This document shows, piece by piece, positions 14,826-18,821 of a stretch of DNA of 18,821 bases (positions are counted from its first letter, which is position 1; every line of letters starts with the position of its first letter). The notes below the pieces were generated by a model. The model was not told the DNA's origin and did no database searches. It saw nothing but the letters and a program-made list of their open reading frames with translations. This DNA comes from CAZFER01 sp964517495 (GTDB lineage Bacteria > Hinthialibacterota > Hinthialibacteria > Hinthialibacterales > Hinthialibacteraceae): the NCBI GenBank assembly GCA_964517495.1, contig CAZFER010000095.1, forward strand, positions 1-18,821, written 5' to 3'. The position numbers were made by a program, and so were the translations under genes.

Positions 14826-15347
14826 ATGGAAGATCGATCCTTTGAAACGCTGGCGCAGGAACATTTTTCTGCACTGCTGAGTTTCTGTCTGGCCAAAACA
14901 TGTGATCAATATAAAGCCGAAGAACTGGCTCAAGAAACCATGATGCGGGCTTATCTCTCGTTTGGGAAATTGAAAAAACGGGATGCGTTTCATGCCTGGC
15001 TAATTGGTATCGCTAAACGTTGCTATTGGCTGAACCTGCGCTTCAAAAAACGGGATCCCTTGGAAAAACGCAGCAATCCCTGGGGGACGGAACCTCCACT
15101 GGATTTGGCCGATAGGACAGAAACGGCCGATGTCAGATTAATGAGTGAGGAAAGAATCGCATCAACCTTAAACGCATTAAAAAAGCTGCCACACCGCCAA
15201 CGTGAGGTGATCATCCTTAAGTATTTTGAAAACCTCTCCTATGCGGAGATGGCCATCAGGCTGCAAATTAGCGTTGAAGCCGTTGATAAACGCCTAACCC
15301 GGGCAAAATCAACCTTAAAGCGTCATTTAACGATGGGGGATTTATAA
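14826..15347 (+). CDS. ECF-type RNA polymerase sigma factor
   Basis: The 173-residue length and two-domain layout are those of an extracytoplasmic-function sigma factor. Region 2 spans about 5-72 (LSFCLAKTCDQYKAEELAQE, TMMRAYLSF, then HAWLIGIAKRCYW). Region 4 spans about 118-168 (LKKLPHRQREVIILKYFENL, SYAEMAIRLQIS, VEAVDKRLTRAKSTLKRHL). The linker (residues 75-110) is polar. An in-frame TAA at 14817 forces the start at or after 14826. No good ribosome-binding site precedes it. A 19-codon frame (14786-14845) overlaps the start in another frame. The partner gene begins 3 nt after the stop, a classic sigma/anti-sigma arrangement. Confidence 0.93.
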   Translation: MEDRSFETLAQEHFSALLSFCLAKTCDQYKAEELAQETMMRAYLSFGKLKKRDAFHAWLIGIAKRCYWLNLRFKKRDPLEKRSNPWGTEPPLDLADRTETADVRLMSEERIASTLNALKKLPHRQREVIILKYFENLSYAEMAIRLQISVEAVDKRLTRAKSTLKRHLTMGDL

Positions 15348-15350
15348 ACC

Positions 15351-16754
15351 ATGTTCAATAAATCCGGGAAAATTCTGGACCACTACCTCTCCCGTTACCT
15401 CGATGGTGAACTCTCTCCTCATGAATTGGAGTATGTGGAATCCATTTTAGATCAACGTGAGGACCTTAAACAAAAAGTCGAAGAGCAAAAAAAGATTTCA
15501 CAGCAATTGGAAAAAACACTTGGAGATCCAAAAACCATGGAAAACATCAAATCACGATTTAACTCGTTTCTATCGGCTCTACCTCACCGTCCCTTGAAAA
15601 AAGAAAATCTTCGCGTGTGGAGAGCCTTTACAGGATGGCCATACAAAAACCGAATCGCCACTCAACTTACATTTTTATTTCTATGCATTTTTTTATACGT
15701 GGCCATGTATGTTGATCCTCAACTCCAACTCACAGGGCCTAAGGTTTCATCCGCCGATAAAGAATCCCTCGATTCAGGAGGATCAATGGAGTTGTGGTAC
15801 AAAGAGCAAATGGGGAAAACGGGTGGAACTGAAAGACAATACTCAATGCCTGCTCTTGAAACGGAAGCTTTTCAATCCTTGGGATACACGGCGAGCTCCC
15901 AAAATAGGTATTCCGATTACCAAAATCTCTTTGATTCGGATGGGGATGGAGTTCAGGACCAGCTAACCGCGGGCACCTTTGGAAGTGGAATGGGTATGGC
16001 CGCTTCAGGTGGAAACTCCCGCGGGATCAGTAAAGGTGTTGATGTGGCAGAGAATCGCAAAGTGATTCGCAGTGGCCGCATGGCGATGGAAGTAAAAAGT
16101 GTTTCTGCCGCTCTCGATGCACTTAAGCAAACAACCGATGAATTTGGTGGATTGACCGCACAACTTTCCATAACGGCGCATGAGGCAAAGCCCTCTGCAG
16201 AATTAACCGTTTGGATTCCATCAAAAGACCTGGAAAGAGCACTTAATGAATTTGGCACCATCGGCAAGGTGCTTAACCTGCAGCTACAAGCCCAGGATAT
16301 CACCGAAGAGTATTTCGATATGGAAACCAGGATTCGCAATTTAAAGAAACAGGAAGAACGGCTTCTCAGCCTTTATGACCGCGAGGTAAAAAAACTGGAT
16401 GAAATCCTTAAGGTTGAAGTGGAATTAAACCGGGTACGCACCGAAATCGAACGCCTTGAAGGAAAACAGCGTCTCTGGGTCCGGCAGGTACAAATGGCGA
16501 GTATCCATATATCAATCATCCAAAAACAGGAAGAAATACCCATCGCGGTATCTGAACCGGATGATATTTTTTCACCCCTTCGCCGTGCATTAAAAAATAT
16601 CCACTCTGTCTTCTTTTATTCCTGCTCCATGATCGCCACTGGTGTTTCCTGGCTCATCGCCACCGTTGTATTTATTCTCCCTTGGTTGCTTGTTGCATTC
16701 ATTGCATGGATGGTGTTTCGTATGTCCAAAAAACACAAAAAACCAGTTGAATAA
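15351..16754 (+). CDS. Anti-sigma-like, DUF4349-domain membrane protein
   Basis: The 467-residue protein is probably the membrane partner of the upstream sigma factor. Residues 8-50 (LDHYLSRYLDGELSPHELEY and following) follow the anti-sigma/zf-HC2 layout but lack the HxxxCxxC zinc ligands. A transmembrane helix lies at 101-121. The extracytoplasmic linker contains DSDGDGVQD (195-203), with Asp at positions 1, 3, 5 and 9 of a calcium-binding loop, then a Gly/Ser-rich stretch (207-226). DUF4349 covers about 235-455 (RKVIRSGRMAMEVKSVSAAL, DLERALNEFGTIG, then coiled coil 318-375), ending in a second transmembrane region (about 424-456) and a basic tail. The function of DUF4349 is not established to my knowledge. 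The likely role is sensing an envelope signal and holding the sigma factor inactive. Confidence 0.88.
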   Translation: MFNKSGKILDHYLSRYLDGELSPHELEYVESILDQREDLKQKVEEQKKISQQLEKTLGDPKTMENIKSRFNSFLSALPHRPLKKENLRVWRAFTGWPYKNRIATQLTFLFLCIFLYVAMYVDPQLQLTGPKVSSADKESLDSGGSMELWYKEQMGKTGGTERQYSMPALETEAFQSLGYTASSQNRYSDYQNLFDSDGDGVQDQLTAGTFGSGMGMAASGGNSRGISKGVDVAENRKVIRSGRMAMEVKSVSAALDALKQTTDEFGGLTAQLSITAHEAKPSAELTVWIPSKDLERALNEFGTIGKVLNLQLQAQDITEEYFDMETRIRNLKKQEERLLSLYDREVKKLDEILKVEVELNRVRTEIERLEGKQRLWVRQVQMASIHISIIQKQEEIPIAVSEPDDIFSPLRRALKNIHSVFFYSCSMIATGVSWLIATVVFILPWLLVAFIAWMVFRMSKKHKKPVE

Positions 16755-16781
16755 ATAAAATTTAACAATTCCATTCTATAA

Positions 16782-16811
16782 TCAAGCCAGGGTCAATCGA
16801 GTCTGGCTTGA
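16782..16811 (+). terminator. Possible terminator of the sigma/DUF4349 operon
   Basis: TCAAGCCAG (16782-16790) pairs perfectly with CTGGCTTGA (16803-16811) across a 12-nt loop, 28 bases after the stop codon. The following bases (ATAATTACACTCC) lack a run of T, so it is either a weak terminator or an mRNA 3' end stabiliser. Confidence 0.45.
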
Positions 16812-16857
16812 ATAATTACACTCCTTTTCGACGACGCACAAAGTCACTTAACTAACA

Positions 16858-16916
16858 GGGAGGGTGAGGCTCCCGCCAAGCTGTTTCCACGTACAACGAA
16901 CGGATTCGCCCTCCCC
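16858..16916 (+). repeat. GGGAGGG repeat bounded by inverted ends
   Basis: It opens with GGGAGGGTGAGGCTCCCGCC and ends with TTCGCCCTCCCC, which is the reverse complement of the opening with one change. That makes a 59-bp unit with inverted ends, a shape expected of a miniature mobile element or RAYT-mobilised repeat. Confidence 0.65.
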
Positions 16917-16982
16917 ATTCAACAATCCAATATGATCTTAAGCTAACGCGCGGATGCCAAAGACCAAATGACTGGATGGCAA

Positions 16983-17101
16983 AGTAAGCAGGGTGGGTTG
17001 TGTTGTTTAACCCATCGAGCTGAATTCGTATGATGGGTTGCGTTTTCCGACCCATCAGTGCATATTCGACGGATTAAACAACGCAACCTATCCTGCTTGC
17101 T
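16983..17101 (+). repeat. 119-bp inverted-repeat element with a nested hairpin
   Basis: 36-bp arms (16983-17018 and 17066-17101) match at 30 positions, starting AGTAAGCAGGGTGGGTTG on one side and AGCAAGCAGGATAGGTTG on the other. All six differences are transitions, and four leave G-U pairs in a plus-strand transcript. Inside, TGATGGGT (17031-17038) and ACCCATCA (17050-17057) form a second stem. The 17595 element is a shorter relative. Confidence 0.8.
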
Positions 17102-17292
17102 AAAGATCCCATTTTACATTTTTTTACCAAAAACGTTTCCTATTGATAAACCAATACCAGATAATAGATTAAGTTAGAAATAGCGGATTAACTACGCGGG
17201 AGTGTTGGGTAAAACAGTTTGCATTTGCACAGTGGACTATTACAATGTAAATAGAAAGTGAGATAAGAGAAAAAGGGAAAGAAACTAAAAAT

Positions 17293-17321
17293 TAGTCAAA
17301 CCTAATAAAATTTGATATAAT
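17293..17321 (+). promoter_or_regulatory. Extended -10 promoter of the candidate sRNA
   Basis: TGATATAAT (17313-17321) is a perfect extended -10. TAGTCA (17293-17298) lies 17 bp upstream of the hexamer and matches the -35 consensus at 4 of 6 positions. It is the best promoter-like sequence in the gene-free region and points toward the terminator at 17398. Confidence 0.65.
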
Positions 17322-17327
17322 AAAAGT

Positions 17328-17434
17328 AGAAAGAAATTTCCCACCATCCACGCACATACACACATTCCCAACTGCTGCGGTTCCTCCCGAACCGTTTACC
17401 CTCTGGTTACACCCTCCGCCAGAGGGTTTTTTTT
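17328..17434 (+). ncRNA. Candidate small regulatory RNA with C-rich loops
   Basis: A transcript of about 105 nt is predicted from the extended -10 promoter to an intrinsic terminator, with no open frame of note. The 5' part is C-rich and apparently unpaired, with TTTCCCACC and ATTCCCAAC. CGGTTC (17378-17383) and GAACCG (17389-17394) form a hairpin whose loop is CTCCC. The terminator loop carries CCCTCC. Four U/C-CCC motifs, two displayed in loops, can pair with Shine-Dalgarno sequences (GGAG, GGAGG). This is the design of C-rich trans-acting sRNAs such as the UCCC-motif RNAs of Staphylococcus and the cuckoo RNAs of alphaproteobacteria. No known family is recognised, so the assignment is inference from architecture. 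It is flanked by repeats on both sides. Confidence 0.55.
17398..17434 (+). terminator. Rho-independent terminator of the candidate sRNA
   Basis: ACCCTCTGG (17398-17406) pairs perfectly with CCAGAGGGT (17419-17427) across a 12-nt loop and is followed by an uninterrupted run of T to 17434. No annotated gene on the plus strand ends nearby, the previous one finishing about 640 bases upstream after its own hairpin. Confidence 0.9.
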
Positions 17435-17547
17435 ATTTCTGAAAACATACCATTACATAACAGCCAAGTGAATCGTTAACATAATAAAGTCACTATGTTA
17501 ATTTAGGATGAAGCTAGTGTTTTGTATTTATTGAAATTAACTTAAGC

Positions 17548-17571
17548 GGAAGGGCGAGGCTCTTGCCGAGC
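17548..17571 (+). repeat. GGGAGGG-type dispersed repeat
   Basis: GGAAGGGCGAGGCTCTTGCC followed by GAGC is the fifth copy of this core. It is 24 bases upstream of a GTAGGATGG hairpin, repeating the two-part order seen at 14599 and 16858. Confidence 0.7.
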
Positions 17572-17594
17572 AATCGACGTCTCGATATAAATTC

Positions 17595-17663
17595 GTAGGA
17601 TGGATCACGTTTTTCGACCCATCGATGTACTCTCGATGGGTTAAACAACGCAACCCATCCTAC
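17595..17663 (+). repeat. 69-bp long-hairpin repeat (GTAGGATGG type)
   Basis: 31-bp arms at 17595-17625 and 17633-17663 match at 25 positions across a 7-nt loop, beginning GTAGGATGG and ending CCATCCTAC. The inner ends are perfect (ACCCATCGA / TCGATGGGT). It shares the GTTTAACCCATCGA and CAACGCAACC blocks with the element at 16983. Confidence 0.85.
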
Positions 17664-17882
17664 TTGCTTAAACTCCCCCTGAACGAAACGATGCGTAAAA
17701 ATAGCGAGAAACCAACATTAGCAAAATCAACAACTTGCGAATGTGGTTCCTTAAGAGTCGAGGTGTCCGATCAAGTTATATTTTAACATAAAACCTTCAG
17801 TGCAGGATTTTATGAATCGCCTCTTTGTTTAAAATTTTTACCCTTGGCATCCGCACTTGATTGTTTTAATATATTATTTTTC

Positions 17883-18377
17883 TTATTTGTTGTCTTTACT
17901 TATCTCATACCATTCTATTTCAAACTCTAAATCATCTGGTGAAAATGGATTTTTCCAATTCCAATCGCTGCAACCGTATTTACGGTAGTGATTTTGTTTT
18001 TTTAGAAGAACCATTCCTGCATTTCCAGTCATTTTATCTTCCGTTATTAAATTTCCTAACTTTGGATGTATAATACGATAAATATTCCATATCTTCAATT
18101 CTCCAGTTGGACATTCAACTTCATGTTCAACTGTTGAAATTAAATCTTTTTCATGCCAGATGTGCAATAGTTCTGTAATTACACTATTTGACATTTTAAT
18201 ACTGCCATTTTGAGCTTTTATCGCAACACCTTGAGAACCATCGGCTTCACTCAGAAAATTTAACTTAACTATACCATGTTTAATAGGAATTCTATCTAGT
18301 TGAAAAACGATCCAACTACCTATCTGAAGAGGTTTTCCCTTAGTTTCAAGAAATTTCTCCTGTAATGTTTTCTCCAT
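17883..18377 (-). CDS. Candidate immunity protein of a polymorphic toxin
   Basis: The 164-residue soluble, acidic/aromatic protein has no signal peptide or membrane segment and no family I recognise. It starts one base after the stop codon of the toxin-like frame (TAA-A-ATG), with AGGAG inside the end of that frame about 14 nt upstream, so translation is probably coupled. Such placement directly after a toxin C-terminus is the standard position of immunity genes. Its coding sequence is visibly AT-richer than most genes in the window, which fits horizontal acquisition. Function is inferred from context only. The C-terminal stretch (DWNWKNPFSPDDLEFEIEWYE) is dense in Trp and acidic residues and could be the toxin-binding face. 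Confidence 0.6.
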   Translation of the reverse strand: MEKTLQEKFLETKGKPLQIGSWIVFQLDRIPIKHGIVKLNFLSEADGSQGVAIKAQNGSIKMSNSVITELLHIWHEKDLISTVEHEVECPTGELKIWNIYRIIHPKLGNLITEDKMTGNAGMVLLKKQNHYRKYGCSDWNWKNPFSPDDLEFEIEWYEISKDNK

Positions 18378-18378
18378 T

Positions 18379-18821
18379 TTAATAATTTAGTCTCCTGTGA
18401 GGATCTCTTGCTGCATGCTCTTGTGGCCATAATGGCACAGTTTCAGTTCCTCCCTCACGCTTAGGTATTGGCTCATAGGCTCTTTCCATTGACTCAATGT
18501 CACCTTTATCTTCATTATATCGTTGAGGAGGTTTTCCTCTTCTCATTCTTTTGAAATCAGCTTGAGTGAAGTCTGTTCTTGTTGGATTTTCGGCTTCATT
18601 CATCCACTCTCTTCTGCGTATAGTCGATTCAGATGGTACCCCATATGTAGTAGGAGAATAAACATTATCTCCTGGTTTCCATCTAGTGTTTGTAACACCT
18701 AGATTCAAATTGCCTAAATATCTACCAGCACGCAGTAAATCCGCACCTGTCAGTCTAGCAAGAGCGCGTTCAAAAGCATACTCTCCCCATTCTTCGGCGG
18801 ACATGTTTCTGAAATCTTCGA
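18379..18821 (-). CDS. C-terminus of a putative polymorphic toxin (nuclease-like), cut by window edge
   Basis: The frame is open through the right edge (EDFRN precedes the first internal Met at 18804), so this is probably the end of a longer protein. The last ~95 residues contain GVPSESTIRRREWMNEAENP, RMRRGKPPQRYN, DKGDIESMERAYEPIPKREG and VPLWPQEHAARDPHRR. From memory this series (R-R-x-W-x-N-E-A; M-R-R-G-x-P-P-Q-R-Y-N; E-S-M-E-x-x-x-E-P-x-P; W-P-x-x-H-A-x-x-D-P) occurs at the C-termini of Rhs and other secreted toxins and is likely an HNH/Endo VII-type nuclease domain. Exact family uncertain. The adjoining downstream gene is the candidate immunity partner. Confidence 0.65.
   Translation of the reverse strand, partial: EDFRNMSAEEWGEYAFERALARLTGADLLRAGRYLGNLNLGVTNTRWKPGDNVYSPTTYGVPSESTIRRREWMNEAENPTRTDFTQADFKRMRRGKPPQRYNEDKGDIESMERAYEPIPKREGGTETVPLWPQEHAARDPHRRLNY

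Larger units (their letters stand above)
16755..17882. other. 1.1-kb gene-free region: repeats plus a candidate sRNA
   Basis: No protein-coding gene is supported. The region holds a terminator-like hairpin (16782-16811), two composite repeat units (16858-17101 and 17548-17663), a candidate small RNA with promoter and terminator (17293-17434), and an 8-bp inverted repeat TTAACATA/TATGTTAA (17476-17483 and 17494-17501). 17664-17882 is AT-rich and appears empty; it may contain the end of the minus-strand immunity transcript. Confidence 0.7.

Noticed and set aside
17378..17394. T-arm of a tRNA (GGTTCGGGAGGAACC on the minus strand)
   Set aside because: No acceptor, D or anticodon arms can be fitted around it; the hairpin is better explained as part of the sRNA candidate.
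14599..17663. CRISPR array
   Set aside because: The repeats are palindromic, irregularly spaced and divergent, with no constant-length spacers and no cas genes.

Overview
The window comes from a bacterium of moderate GC content with a Gram-negative-type secretory layout: Sec and Tat-like signals, a membrane-anchored Pcm, and an ECF sigma factor with a membrane-bound partner. The dispersed hairpin repeats built on GGGAGGGCGAGGCTCC, GTAGGATGGGTT and GTAGGGGTTGA resemble repeats I associate with uncultivated phyla such as Hydrogenedentes, Sumerlaeota, Omnitrophica and the PVC group. That placement rests on memory and is weak. Most of the window is ordinary chromosomal coding sequence. The repeats and a toxin/immunity locus cluster in the right third.

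Layout. 1-3060: a class II, B12-dependent ribonucleotide reductase (nrdJ, minus strand), whose promoter carries two NrdR boxes 31 bp apart. 3061-3867: AT-rich spacer with a repeat cluster. 3868-5279: a convergent pair, a TPR/split zinc-ribbon membrane protein and a protein with a sigma-region-4-like helix-turn-helix. 5645-7805: a secreted seven-repeat FG-GAP/VCBS propeller protein, then a dolichol-phosphate-mannose-synthase-like glycosyltransferase. 7816-8234: a HigA-like antitoxin preceded by only the last ~31 codons of its HigB-like toxin. 8336-9609: an unknown secreted protein downstream of rplI (ribosomal protein L9), which stands apart from rpsF and rpsR. 9979-12341: a B-box/Yip1 membrane protein and a B12-binding-type radical SAM protein, ended by a strong intrinsic terminator. 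12580-14244: divergent pcm and a Tat-signal aldo/keto reductase that looks truncated. 14826-16754: an ECF sigma factor followed 3 nt later by an anti-sigma-like/DUF4349 membrane protein with a calcium-loop motif in its extracytoplasmic linker. 16755-17882: a gene-free, repeat-rich stretch that also holds a compact candidate small RNA. 17883-18821: a putative polymorphic-toxin C-terminus cut by the window edge and, directly downstream of it, a candidate immunity gene.

Most likely to reward follow-up: (i) the ~105-nt candidate sRNA at 17328-17434, with an extended -10 promoter, C-rich anti-Shine-Dalgarno loops and a canonical terminator; (ii) the edge toxin/immunity pair with no immunity family I recognise; (iii) the sigma factor/DUF4349 module with a DxDxDG loop; (iv) composite repeats that join two hairpin families in the same order three times; (v) the decayed HigBA locus. 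The paired NrdR boxes are the best-supported regulatory call and match a known regulon.
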